From CAZBKJ01 sp964492495 (GTDB lineage: Bacteria; Patescibacteriota; Microgenomatia; UBA1400; UBA12028), in contig CAZBKJ010000012.1 of the NCBI GenBank assembly GCA_964492495.1, positions 1 to 28,403 of the forward strand: 28,403 nt of DNA. The letters run 5' to 3'. Position numbers and translations under genes: made by a program. The notes under the pieces are model-generated. The model was given only the letters and a program-made list of their open reading frames with translations. It was not told the DNA's origin and did no database searches. Within the stretch, counting starts at the first letter, position 1. Every line of letters begins with the position of its first letter. This document shows positions 14,443 to 21,438 of the stretch, in pieces.

Positions 14443-14874
14443 ATGGTAAAACAAACAATTCAAGACCAACTCAAGGATGCGATGCGAGCAAAAGATGCAA
14501 TGAAGCTTGAAACACTTCGGTTTGTACTCTCGCAGATTCGCTATGTGGAGATCGATAAAAAAGCAGACCTCACAGATGAAGAGGCTATTGAGGTTCTTTC
14601 TCGTGAAGTGAAAAAGAGAAAAGATGCGATAGAGATGTTTACAAAATCGGGACGTGATCAAATCGTTGCAGAGGAAGAGCAGAAGCTATTGGTAATTATG
14701 GCTCTTCTGCCCGCTCAGCTTTCAAGTGAAGAGGTAGAAAAAATTGTTGACGAGGTTGTCTCCACTCTTGGAAAAGAAAACATGGGAATGGTGATGAAAG
14801 AAGTAATGGGGAAAGTAAAGGGAAAAGCTGATGGGAAAATGGTTTCGGATCTCGTTCGAAAAAAACTCTCGTAA
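14443..14874 (+). CDS. GatB/YqeY domain protein
   Basis: The 143-residue protein is a stand-alone YqeY: helical throughout, with IQDQLKDAMRAKDAMKLETLRFVLSQI at the N-terminus and a C-terminal MGMVMKEVMGKVKGKADGKMVSDLV. This is the tail domain of the amidotransferase subunit GatB that contacts tRNA, found also as a separate protein of uncertain role. The frame is open 36 codons further upstream, but that part crosses a CIRCE-like dyad. The ATG at 14443 has AAGGAG (14426-14431) upstream and gives the normal N-terminus. Confidence 0.88.
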   Translation: MVKQTIQDQLKDAMRAKDAMKLETLRFVLSQIRYVEIDKKADLTDEEAIEVLSREVKKRKDAIEMFTKSGRDQIVAEEEQKLLVIMALLPAQLSSEEVEKIVDEVVSTLGKENMGMVMKEVMGKVKGKADGKMVSDLVRKKLS

Positions 14875-14914
14875 TCGACTATACCTACAACAGTAGATAG
14901 AAACGCCATAACAT

Positions 14915-15760
14915 ATGCAACTTTCAGATTTTCAAACAACAGATGGATACTTTACGATCGCTCCCTTTGATCACCGCGCATCACTTGCGGAAGCACTGAA
15001 ATTAGACCTTCAAATCACAACAGATTCCGATACCTTTTTGTCCCTTAAGCAGATGTTTATGCGGATTTTAAGTCCTCATGTCTCAGCTGTGTTGACCGAC
15101 CCTGAGTATGGTATCAAAACCCTTGATGAAAAAGATGGTCGCGCTGGCCTTTTTTTGTCACTTGAGGAGTCAGGGTATTCAGGCGATCATGATGCGGTTA
15201 CAAAATTGAAAGAGCAGTGGGGTGTTCCGATGATAAAACTGCGAAATGCAGGAGCAAAATTGCTTGTGTACTACAATCCAAAAAGTAGCACAGCGGGGGA
15301 AAAACTTGAATTGGTAAAACGTGTCTACGAGGAATGTAGAAATGAGGGTGTGATCTTTTTACTTGAGCCCGTCATGTATCCTCTCTTGGATACACCGTTG
15401 TGGCTTGGAGAAGGCGATAGCGACTGGGTATCGACACATCTGTCTGTCTGTCAGGAATTTGCCCCATACTGCGATATTTTGAAAATTCAGTATCCAGGGA
15501 ATCTAGATGCATGTACGAAAGTTACCAGCTTTCATAAGAACTGGGTCTTGCTCTCACGAGGTGCAGCCTTTGAACAGTTTTGTACATACTTGCAGACTAG
15601 TGTTCGAGGTGGGTCAAAGGGATATGCCGCTGGAAGAGCTGTGTGGCAAGAAATTGAAAAATTGGCTCCAGATCAATGGGAAGAATTTTTGAAGACTACA
15701 GCAGTGAAGAGACTTGAAGAGCTGACAAGAATACTTCGAAGTAGTAGGCTTGTCGCATAA
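14915..15760 (+). CDS. LacD-like class I aldolase (tagatose-1,6-bisphosphate aldolase family)
   Basis: The 281-residue protein is a TIM-barrel aldolase of the DeoC/LacD family. Visible matches are APFDHRASL (16-24), GAKLLVYYNP (113-122), FLLEPV with Glu151, DILKIQYP with the probable Schiff-base Lys190, LLSRGA near 212-217, and the phosphate-site-like GGSKGYAAGRAVW (232-244). LacD cleaves tagatose 1,6-bisphosphate to glyceraldehyde 3-phosphate and dihydroxyacetone phosphate; relatives act on other sugar phosphates, so the substrate is uncertain. It is slightly shorter than typical LacD (about 325). It follows the YqeY gene by 40 nt and is followed 9 nt later by mutY, so the three are probably one transcript. 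No ribosome site is evident. Confidence 0.8.
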   Translation: MQLSDFQTTDGYFTIAPFDHRASLAEALKLDLQITTDSDTFLSLKQMFMRILSPHVSAVLTDPEYGIKTLDEKDGRAGLFLSLEESGYSGDHDAVTKLKEQWGVPMIKLRNAGAKLLVYYNPKSSTAGEKLELVKRVYEECRNEGVIFLLEPVMYPLLDTPLWLGEGDSDWVSTHLSVCQEFAPYCDILKIQYPGNLDACTKVTSFHKNWVLLSRGAAFEQFCTYLQTSVRGGSKGYAAGRAVWQEIEKLAPDQWEEFLKTTAVKRLEELTRILRSSRLVA

Positions 15761-15769
15761 TTATCTTCT

Positions 15770-16753
15770 ATGTTTTCGCATTTTCCTCTGCATGTATTCC
15801 AGGAGTTTTTGCTTTCTTGGTATGAGAAAAACAAGCGTGATTTGCCGTGGAGGAAACTAGAGTTCAGGGGGAAGAGTCAAGGTATCAGGAACTTACGTGA
15901 TCCGTATAGGATACTTGTATCAGAGCTCATGCTTCAGCAAACGCAAGTGACTCGGGTGACACCGAAACTTGAAGGATTCTTACTCAAATGGCCAACCATT
16001 CAAGCGCTTGCTGACGCACCTTTATCCGATGTTTTGGTTGAGTGGAAAGGACTGGGATACAACCGGCGCGCAAAGCATTTGTTGGAAACTGCAAAGATCG
16101 TTGTTCATTCGTATGATGGAGCCTTCCCATCGGACTTAAAAACACTGTCTTCTCTTCCAGGTTTTGGTTCATACATGATCTCAGCACTTCGTGTGTTTGC
16201 ATTTGGCAAACAAGAACCTGTCGTGGACGTGAACGTGGCGAGAGTGATCGGAAGGGTGCAGGCTTTGGAGCTGCAAGTACGTAATCCGATTGATCCTCAA
16301 ATGCGTGAATTGGCAGAGCAATCAATTCCAAACGGAAAAGCAGATGTATGGCATCAGGCATTGATGGACTTTGGCTCATCCATATGCACGTCACGAAAAC
16401 CGAAATGTTCTGTCTGTCCACTTTCACGAATTTGTCGTGCAAATAAGCTTGCGAAAGCACAAGGCTTTGAGGATTTTTCGCAGTGGTTGGATGTTCAACC
16501 AAAACTCAAAAAAGAATCAAAAAAGGACAAAGGAAAAAAATTTGAAGAAACGGATCGATACTTTCGTGGGCGTATTATTGATTTTTTACGAGAGGGAAAA
16601 CGATCAATGGAAGAACTTCACACGTATATACACAATGATCATCATTTGGAAGATCGGAAGCGATTTGGATCTCTCATCGAACAGTTGGTCATTGATGGAT
16701 TGATCGTAGTACGAGGGAACACCGTAGGGTTAGTAGGCTCGTTGGACGAGTAA
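15770..16753 (+). CDS. mutY: A/G-specific adenine DNA glycosylase MutY-like
   Basis: MutY removes adenine paired with 8-oxoguanine. The 327-residue protein has the HhH-GPD fold. The catalytic Glu52 lies in SELMLQQTQV, the hairpin LPGFGSYMISA at 129-139, the catalytic Asp153 in VVDVNV, and the iron-sulfur cysteines are C206-x6-C213-x2-C216-x5-C222. Ser134 stands where Nth-type glycosylases have the catalytic Lys, which favours MutY. The C-terminal NUDIX-like domain that reads 8-oxoG is absent. In its place are a very Lys-rich linker (about 245-262) and a winged-helix-like segment (DRYFRGRIIDFLREGKRSMEEL...). Confidence 0.88.
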   Translation: MFSHFPLHVFQEFLLSWYEKNKRDLPWRKLEFRGKSQGIRNLRDPYRILVSELMLQQTQVTRVTPKLEGFLLKWPTIQALADAPLSDVLVEWKGLGYNRRAKHLLETAKIVVHSYDGAFPSDLKTLSSLPGFGSYMISALRVFAFGKQEPVVDVNVARVIGRVQALELQVRNPIDPQMRELAEQSIPNGKADVWHQALMDFGSSICTSRKPKCSVCPLSRICRANKLAKAQGFEDFSQWLDVQPKLKKESKKDKGKKFEETDRYFRGRIIDFLREGKRSMEELHTYIHNDHHLEDRKRFGSLIEQLVIDGLIVVRGNTVGLVGSLDE

Positions 16754-16781
16754 GTGAGTTTTTTGCATTTTCTTTCTAGTC

Positions 16782-16806
16782 CACTAATCCACTAATCTCA
16801 CTAATC
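16782..16806 (+). repeat. Short direct repeat CACTAATC x3
   Basis: Three copies of CACTAATC lie at 16782-16789, 16790-16797 and 16799-16806, between mutY and yidC and just upstream of the yidC promoter. No function is evident. Confidence 0.6.
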
Positions 16807-16823
16807 TATAAACTCTTTTTACT

Positions 16824-16832
16824 TGCTATAAT
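16824..16832 (+). promoter_or_regulatory. Extended -10 promoter of the YidC gene
   Basis: TG-C-TATAAT (16824-16832) is a consensus extended -10 box. It lies 31 nt before the ATG, giving a leader of about 25 nt. No clear -35 is visible. Confidence 0.65.
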
Positions 16833-16863
16833 CCCACTCTAGCGTTACGCTTGAGACTATACT

Positions 16864-17712
16864 ATGCAAGAACTTTTTACCGCTATTATTTACCAACCAT
16901 TCTTGAACGTTTTGGTTTTTTTCTACTGGTTATTGGGGCAACTCCCAGGGATAAAACCAGACATGGGGATTGCGGTGATCCTGATGACGATACTTCTTCG
17001 TGTACTCATGCTCCCCATCACCATTGCATCTGATCGAAGTGAACATGAGCGAGATGAAATCAGTAAGAAAGCAAAAGAAATTCAGGAAAAATATCGAAAT
17101 AATCCAGTTGAACTCAATCGTGAATTGAAGTTGCTCATGCGAGCAAAACCAAGAGTCCTTGTCTCAGAATTTTTTGAACTGGTCATTGATGTCTCAATCG
17201 TACTCATGCTTATTCGTCTATTCTCGCGAGGACTGGGAGGAGAAGACTTGCATCTATTGTATCCATTCGTCCCACATCCAGACATTCCCTATAACTTAGT
17301 GTTTTTAGGGAAGTTTGATTTGACCCATCCAAATGTTTGGCTCAACATCATTCAGTCACTGTGTATTCTGCTCGTTGAGGTGATTGCAGAATACACATCA
17401 CCATTTCGCAATATCTTATCAATGGAGAGACCAACTACTTCGTATAATCCAATGACAAATACAAAAAGTTCATACGCATGGGAAACCCGCTCACGTGTAC
17501 GCTCTCTTCAATTTTTCCTCCCGATTGTGTCGTTTTTAATCTTTATGTTCCTGCCAGCTGGAAAGAAACTCTTTATTATTACGGCACTTTTGTTTTCTGC
17601 TCTCTATATGATTTTGAAGGCGGTGAGACGTAAGTTTATTGAGATGTTTCCAGCTCCAAAACCAGTTGCAGAAGTCGTCGCAACAACACCTTCGGAAAGT
17701 GCCAGCCACTGA
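16864..17712 (+). CDS. yidC: Membrane protein insertase YidC/Oxa1 family
   Basis: The protein (282 residues) inserts and folds membrane proteins, alone or with SecYEG. It starts IYQPFLNVLVFFYWLLGQLPG, followed by a core helix with GIAVILMTILLRVLMLPIT; Arg46 is the conserved positive residue of the hydrophilic groove. A charged cytoplasmic hairpin (about 58-95, SEHERDEISKKAKEIQEKYRNNP) and further helices follow. It lacks the large periplasmic domain of Gram-negative YidC, fitting the Gram-positive/CPR type. The usual neighbours rnpA and rpmH are not present here. The C-terminus is a short Pro/Ala/Glu tail. Confidence 0.9.
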   Translation: MQELFTAIIYQPFLNVLVFFYWLLGQLPGIKPDMGIAVILMTILLRVLMLPITIASDRSEHERDEISKKAKEIQEKYRNNPVELNRELKLLMRAKPRVLVSEFFELVIDVSIVLMLIRLFSRGLGGEDLHLLYPFVPHPDIPYNLVFLGKFDLTHPNVWLNIIQSLCILLVEVIAEYTSPFRNILSMERPTTSYNPMTNTKSSYAWETRSRVRSLQFFLPIVSFLIFMFLPAGKKLFIITALLFSALYMILKAVRRKFIEMFPAPKPVAEVVATTPSESASH

Positions 17713-17765
17713 TCATTGTCTGCTATAGTGACTTTCACTAGTAGAATAGAGTAGAATAATACCCT

Positions 17766-18413
17766 ATGGAATTCGATCGTCTTGTTGTGTCTTTTTTAGT
17801 TGATGAAGTTGTTGGAGGCTTTTTTATCTCCGTCCCACCAGGGCATGTAGCATGTGTCTACGATCGTGGACGCGGAGTTCTTCCAAGAGTTTGGGGACCA
17901 GGTCTTCACCTAAAAATCCCATTTTGGCAGATTGCCAAGCTTTTTAATGCACAAATTCTTGAATACACCATTCGCAGAGGTGTGACAGTTGATCACACCA
18001 ACAAAGAATCACTCATGGATGAGCCAATCGTGACAACGAGTAAAGATGGCCATGAGTTAGAGATTGAAGCGTCTGTGCTTTTTCGTATTGATCGAAAGAA
18101 TGCTCCAGAGTTGTGGGAGAACATTGGTGAAAATATGGTGAGTAAGTTGGTTCGGCCAACTTCACGTAGTCGTATGGCTGCCGTTTTTGCCTCGCTGACC
18201 ACACAAGAAATCAAATCCAATCGAACCACAATTGAAAATGCCCTTAAGGAAGAGATCAATTCGTATTTCCATGACAAGGGCTTAAACTGTGAAGGTGTGC
18301 TATTGTCTCAGGTGCGAGTGAAAAAAGAGGGCGAAGAAGTAGCAAAGCCCTTGATTGCTGCTGAAGGTGTTGTGATTCCCAAAACAGAGACAATTGTGCA
18401 TTCTTCGTCTTAG
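17766..18413 (+). CDS. SPFH/Band 7 domain protein
   Basis: The 215-residue protein has an N-terminal hydrophobic stretch (about 6-24) and an SPFH/prohibitin domain with PPGHVACVYDRGRGVLPRVWGPGLHLKIPFW (24-54 region), a DGHELEIEASVLFRID strand and a final helix-strand LNCEGVLLSQVRV. Such proteins form membrane-associated oligomers, often modulating proteases or membrane domains. It is short, with no C-terminal coiled coil. An extended -10 TG-C-TATAGT lies at 17721-17729. Its stop codon overlaps a CIRCE-like half-site of the groES control region. Confidence 0.8.
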   Translation: MEFDRLVVSFLVDEVVGGFFISVPPGHVACVYDRGRGVLPRVWGPGLHLKIPFWQIAKLFNAQILEYTIRRGVTVDHTNKESLMDEPIVTTSKDGHELEIEASVLFRIDRKNAPELWENIGENMVSKLVRPTSRSRMAAVFASLTTQEIKSNRTTIENALKEEINSYFHDKGLNCEGVLLSQVRVKKEGEEVAKPLIAAEGVVIPKTETIVHSSS

Positions 18414-18436
18414 CACTTGCATGAAGGTATTGACAA
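18410..18436 (+). promoter_or_regulatory. CIRCE-like site 1 before groES (weak)
   Basis: TTAGCACTT-N9-TATTGACAA matches the CIRCE consensus at 13 of 18 positions with the correct spacing. The left half is 8 of 9. Its right half overlaps the -35 box TTGACA. Confidence 0.4.
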
Positions 18437-18457
18437 AAAAAATTTCCTTGCTAAAAA
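18430..18457 (+). promoter_or_regulatory. groESL promoter
   Basis: TTGACA (18430-18435), a 16-nt spacer and TAAAAA (18452-18457). The start would be near 18464. A second possible -10, TACAAT, lies at 18535-18540 nearer the gene but without a good -35. Confidence 0.6.
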
Positions 18458-18483
18458 TAGCAGTTGTGCTGTTTGAGTGATAA
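18457..18483 (+). promoter_or_regulatory. CIRCE-like site 2 at the groES start point
   Basis: ATAGCAGTT-N9-GAGTGATAA matches CIRCE at 14 of 18 positions (right half 8 of 9) with exact 9-nt spacing. It lies at the predicted transcription start, the classical position of CIRCE. A GAATGTGG/CCGCATTC hairpin follows in the leader. Confidence 0.55.
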
Positions 18484-18571
18484 ATCAGGCAGGAATGTGG
18501 GATGATTCCGCATTCTCTTCGTAAAAATTTCGTATACAATACCAAAACTACATGTACAAGGAGGTTATCCT

Positions 18572-18889
18572 ATGGCCGCATCTTCTCTTTCTTTATCTTC
18601 TATCAAACCCATGCCTGGCTATGTCCTGGTCGAACCAGCCAAAGCTCAGAAGCAAACAGTCACGGGTATCTATCTTCCTGACTCTCATGATGAGAAGGCT
18701 CAGCACGGGACGATCGTCTCAGTAGGAGCAGACACCACAGATGAAAAAGGAAACAAAGTAGTTTCACCTGTCAAAAAAGGCCAGATGGTGATCTATAAAA
18801 AATGGGGTGGAAATGAATTCAAAATTGGTGAGACAGAATACCAATTCTTTAAGTTTGAAGATGTCCTCGCTGTTATAGACAGCAAATAA
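18572..18889 (+). CDS. groES: Co-chaperonin GroES
   Basis: GroES caps the GroEL chamber as a heptamer. The 105-residue protein has IKPMPGYVLVEP, the mobile-loop region TVTGIYLPDSHDEKAQHGTIVSVG and the C-terminal EYQFFKFEDVLAVI. It has a slightly longer N-terminus (MAASSLSLSS) than typical 95-97-residue GroES. AAGGAGG is the ribosome site. groEL follows after 42 nt. Confidence 0.97.
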   Translation: MAASSLSLSSIKPMPGYVLVEPAKAQKQTVTGIYLPDSHDEKAQHGTIVSVGADTTDEKGNKVVSPVKKGQMVIYKKWGGNEFKIGETEYQFFKFEDVLAVIDSK

Positions 18890-18931
18890 CCAATATCCAG
18901 TAATCAATATTCAACAGAATAAGGAGTTTGT

Positions 18932-20563
18932 ATGGCTGCAAAACAGATTATTTTTAATGATGATGCTCAGCAAAAAATGCTTGCTGGAATAGCAAAGCTT
19001 TCCCAAGCTGTCGTCACGACACTTGGCCCTCGTGGAGGCAATGTCGCGATCGATAAATCATGGGGAGCACCAACGGTCGTCCATGATGGAGTCAGTGTCG
19101 CCAAAGAAATTTCACTTCCTGATCCATTTGAGAACATGGGTGCACAGCTCGTCAAAGAAGCTGCAAGTAAGACCAACGATGCCGCTGGAGATGGAACCAC
19201 CACAGCAACACTTTTGGCTCATCAGATTACGTCTATGGGTATGAGAAACATCGCAGCAGGTGCAAATCCAATGATGCTGAAAAAAGGTATCGATCGCGCT
19301 GTCGTTGCTGTTGTGGATCAAATCAGTTTGCTTGCCAAACCAGTAAAACCAGATGACTGGGTAAAAGTAGCCACAATCTCAGCCCAAAACCCATTGATTG
19401 GTGAAAAGATCGCCCAAGCAATCAAACTTGTCGGCAAAGATGGTGTTGTCACCGTCGAAGAAGGAAAGAGTACGGAAATTGAGATTGATCACACAGAAGG
19501 AATGGCATTTGATCGTGGATATGCTTCGTCATACTTTGTGACAAACACAGACAGTATGGAAGCTGTTCTTGAAGATCCATATATCTTGATCACTGATCAA
19601 AAAATCAGCTCCATCCAAGATATGCTTCCTTTCCTGGAAAAACTCATGAAGCTCAGTAAAACTCTCGTAATCATCGCAGATGATGTTGATGGTGAAGCCT
19701 TGGCAACATTAGTTGTGAACAAGATGCGAGGAGTATTTAATATCCTGGCAATCAAAGCTCCAGGATTTGGAGACAGACGCAAGGAAATGCTTCAGGATAT
19801 TGCCGCGCTCACTGGTGGACAGTTTATTTCCACTGATACAGGACGCAAGCTTGATTCTGTCGAGCCAACTGACTGTGGACGAGCCAATTCCGTCACTTCT
19901 ACCAAAGATATGACCACAATTGTGGGTGGCAAAGGCAAGAAGCAAGATATTGAAGCTAGAGTGTCTCAGATCCGCAAAGAAATCGACAAAACCACTTCAG
20001 CGTTTGACCAAGAGAAACTGGAAGAAAGACTCGCTAAACTCACGGGTGGAGTAGCTGTCATCAAAGTAGGAGCTGCCTCTGAAGTAGAGATGAAAGAGCT
20101 CAAAGAGCGCGTCATCGATGCCAAAGAAGCAACCAAAGCTGCGATTGAAGAAGGTGTGATTGCCGGAGGAGGAGTAACCTATCTTCATGCCTCAAAAGTG
20201 CTTGATAAGATGACCGCAGAAGACCCAGATGAGCTGGCTGGAATCAAGATCGTCAAAGAAGCCTTGATCATGCCAATCAAAACTCTGGCTGAGAACTCAG
20301 GTGCAGATGGTGGCGCAGTTGCATACCAGATACTCGAGAAAAACGATAAAGACTGGGGATTTAATGCCCTCACCCTGAAGTTTGGAAATATGATCAAAGA
20401 AGGTGTCATCGATCCAGCAAAGGTGGCAAAACACGCCCTCAAGAACGCCTCGAGTGTGGCAACCATGATTTTGACCACAAAATGCCTGATTACAGACATT
20501 AAGGAGCCAAAGCCAAGTATGCCAGCAGGTGGAGGAATGGGTGATATGGGTATGGGAATGTGA
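18932..20563 (+). CDS. groEL: Chaperonin GroEL (60 kDa)
   Basis: The 543-residue protein is a full-length type I chaperonin. It has TLGPRGGNVAIDKSWGAP near the N-terminus, the ATP-site motif DAAGDGTTTATLLA near 86-99, an intact apical domain and a C-terminal Gly-Met tail (GGGMGDMGMGM). It is co-transcribed with groES and has AAGGAG before the ATG. Heat-shock control through the CIRCE-like sites before groES is likely. The TGA stop is built into the first stem of the structured element at 20562. Confidence 0.98.
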   Translation: MAAKQIIFNDDAQQKMLAGIAKLSQAVVTTLGPRGGNVAIDKSWGAPTVVHDGVSVAKEISLPDPFENMGAQLVKEAASKTNDAAGDGTTTATLLAHQITSMGMRNIAAGANPMMLKKGIDRAVVAVVDQISLLAKPVKPDDWVKVATISAQNPLIGEKIAQAIKLVGKDGVVTVEEGKSTEIEIDHTEGMAFDRGYASSYFVTNTDSMEAVLEDPYILITDQKISSIQDMLPFLEKLMKLSKTLVIIADDVDGEALATLVVNKMRGVFNILAIKAPGFGDRRKEMLQDIAALTGGQFISTDTGRKLDSVEPTDCGRANSVTSTKDMTTIVGGKGKKQDIEARVSQIRKEIDKTTSAFDQEKLEERLAKLTGGVAVIKVGAASEVEMKELKERVIDAKEATKAAIEEGVIAGGGVTYLHASKVLDKMTAEDPDELAGIKIVKEALIMPIKTLAENSGADGGAVAYQILEKNDKDWGFNALTLKFGNMIKEGVIDPAKVAKHALKNASSVATMILTTKCLITDIKEPKPSMPAGGGMGDMGMGM

Positions 20564-20624
20564 CATCAGCCGCAGGCTATGTCATCCCAGAACCCGATCT
20601 GCAAGATCGAGTATCAGGGATCCA
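20562..20624 (+). repeat. Two-hairpin GCA-loop 3' element of groEL
   Basis: Second copy of the rpsA element. Hairpin 1 (20562-20583) pairs GACAT with ATGTC and AGCC with GGCT around GCA. Hairpin 2 (20584-20621) pairs ATCCCAGA with TCAGGGAT (one mismatch) and CGATCT with AGATCG around GCA. The linkers ACC and AGTA and the end GGATCCA are the same as at rpsA, while the stems differ. Confidence 0.8.
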
Positions 20625-20640
20625 ATGATCGTGAAATAAC

Positions 20641-20668
20641 AATGCCCTCGAGGAAACTCGGGGGCATT
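20641..20668 (+). terminator. groESL terminator
   Basis: AATGCCCTCGAG and CTCGGGGGCATT form a 12-bp stem (one G-T pair) with a GAAA loop, followed by TT. It is the clearest terminator downstream of groEL. Confidence 0.85.
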
Positions 20669-20691
20669 TTGGTAGTAATACCCTCATTTGT

Positions 20692-20717
20692 GTCATCCTC
20701 GCGAAAGCGGGGATCCA
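20692..20717 (+). repeat. GTCATCC...GGATCCA hairpin repeat (GAAA loop)
   Basis: ATCCTCGC-GAAA-GCGGGGAT followed by CCA. It belongs to the same arm family as the repeats near 246, 2319, 20584, 23426, 23896 and 25308. It resembles the short GTCATYCCCGCGAAAGCGGG-type repeats found in many bacteria. Confidence 0.7.
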
Positions 20718-20833
20718 GGCAAAAACACCTCATTTTCTTTTGGCAGTATTGATTGCTCCAGGCATAGATTTTCAAAGTGGAGAAAAGCCCTATTTTCCCG
20801 TCTTTTCCTCTATCGGTAAAGCACCCTATAACA

Positions 20834-20862
20834 TTGACTTTTTGATGGATATAAGCTATACT
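20834..20862 (+). promoter_or_regulatory. Strong promoter of the structured leader
   Basis: TTGACT (20834-20839), 17-nt spacer, TATACT (20857-20862). The start would be near 20869, about 570 nt before the next gene (21439). Confidence 0.7.
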
Positions 20863-20868
20863 TTTCCT

Positions 20869-21420
20869 CTTAAACATACCTCTATTTATACGAGGTACAA
20901 CTACCAGCTCTCTCCTGCCCGGGCATGAGCGGTTCTATTCTATACGGCTCATGCGGACAGTGAAAACTGAACCCTAGCATTGAGCCAACATATTATTATC
21001 CGGTCTGGCTCACCACAAATTTATTTTCGAAGTGAGATGTCTACGCTGACATTTCTCTCCGGAAATACTCCGGACCACTCTTTTCTATTGTCTTGCATTT
21101 GGTACGACGATGCTAAGAGATGGGATGAAGCAACCAATTGAAAGGAAGACAATCCAATTACTGGATGACTTTTTCTTTTGAAAGAAAGCTTCGATTGCTC
21201 TTTTACATTGCGAGAGAAAAAAGAAAGCTATATCGATTAGGATAGCGCTTCAATGTGCTCTGTGTGGCACAGGGGTTTTGAGCATGCAAAATAGTATGTT
21301 CGAGCCTCCTTTGTCACACAGAAACTATATTGTAGGCGCTGGTTCCTAAGGCCAAAAACCTACCGGTAGGGCGATGCGCCTATAGTGGTAACTGTTGTGA
21401 CTTCTATCTATTCAGATTAA
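20869..21420 (+). ncRNA. Hairpin-rich gene-free stretch: long structured leader or unknown ncRNA
   Basis: No credible protein gene lies between groEL and 21439. From the promoter at 20834 onward there are many stable stems: TACCTC/GAGGTA (20877-20897), GCATGAGC/GCTCATGC (20923-20954), TGAGCCA/TGGCTCA (20981-21012), CCGGA/TCCGG (near 21059-21073), CTTGCAT/ATGCTAAG (near 21094-21121), a rod-like hairpin (21244-21340) and the palindrome CCTACCGGTAGG (21359-21370). I could not match it to tmRNA, RNase P RNA, SRP RNA, 6S RNA or a T-box. It is either a long 5' leader of the secreted protein or a separate RNA. Confidence 0.45.
21244..21340 (+). ncRNA. Rod-like long hairpin
   Basis: AGCGCTT-CAAT (21244 onward) pairs with ATTG-T-AGGCGCT (to 21340). 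Further in, TGTGTGGCACAGGGG pairs with CCTCCTTTGTCACACA (one mismatch, a few G-T pairs), and TTTTG/CAAAA closes an AGCATG loop. Together they span about 97 nt. The 3' arm segment TAGGCGC (21333-21339) can instead pair with GCGCCTA at 21376-21382. Confidence 0.55.
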
Positions 21421-21438
21421 GAGGAGATTCGGTTCAAA

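Noticed and set aside
20614..20877. 87-codon minus-strand frame downstream of groEL
   Set aside because: Part of it is the translation of a GTCATCC...GGATCC hairpin repeat and of the groEL terminator; it has no start signal.
20740..20928. 62-codon plus-strand frame before the secreted-protein gene
   Set aside because: It spans a consensus promoter and two hairpins and has no ribosome site or recognisable protein pattern.
21244..21340. Integron attC site
   Set aside because: The long inverted repeat lacks the RYYYAAC and GTTRRRY core sites, and no integrase of the integron type is nearby.
20869..21420. tmRNA, RNase P RNA, SRP RNA, 6S RNA or T-box
   Set aside because: None of the conserved sequences I know for these RNAs (for example GAGGAAAGTCC, the SRP GGAAGGAAGCAG loop, a tRNA-like end with CCA, the T-box AGGGTGG) is present.
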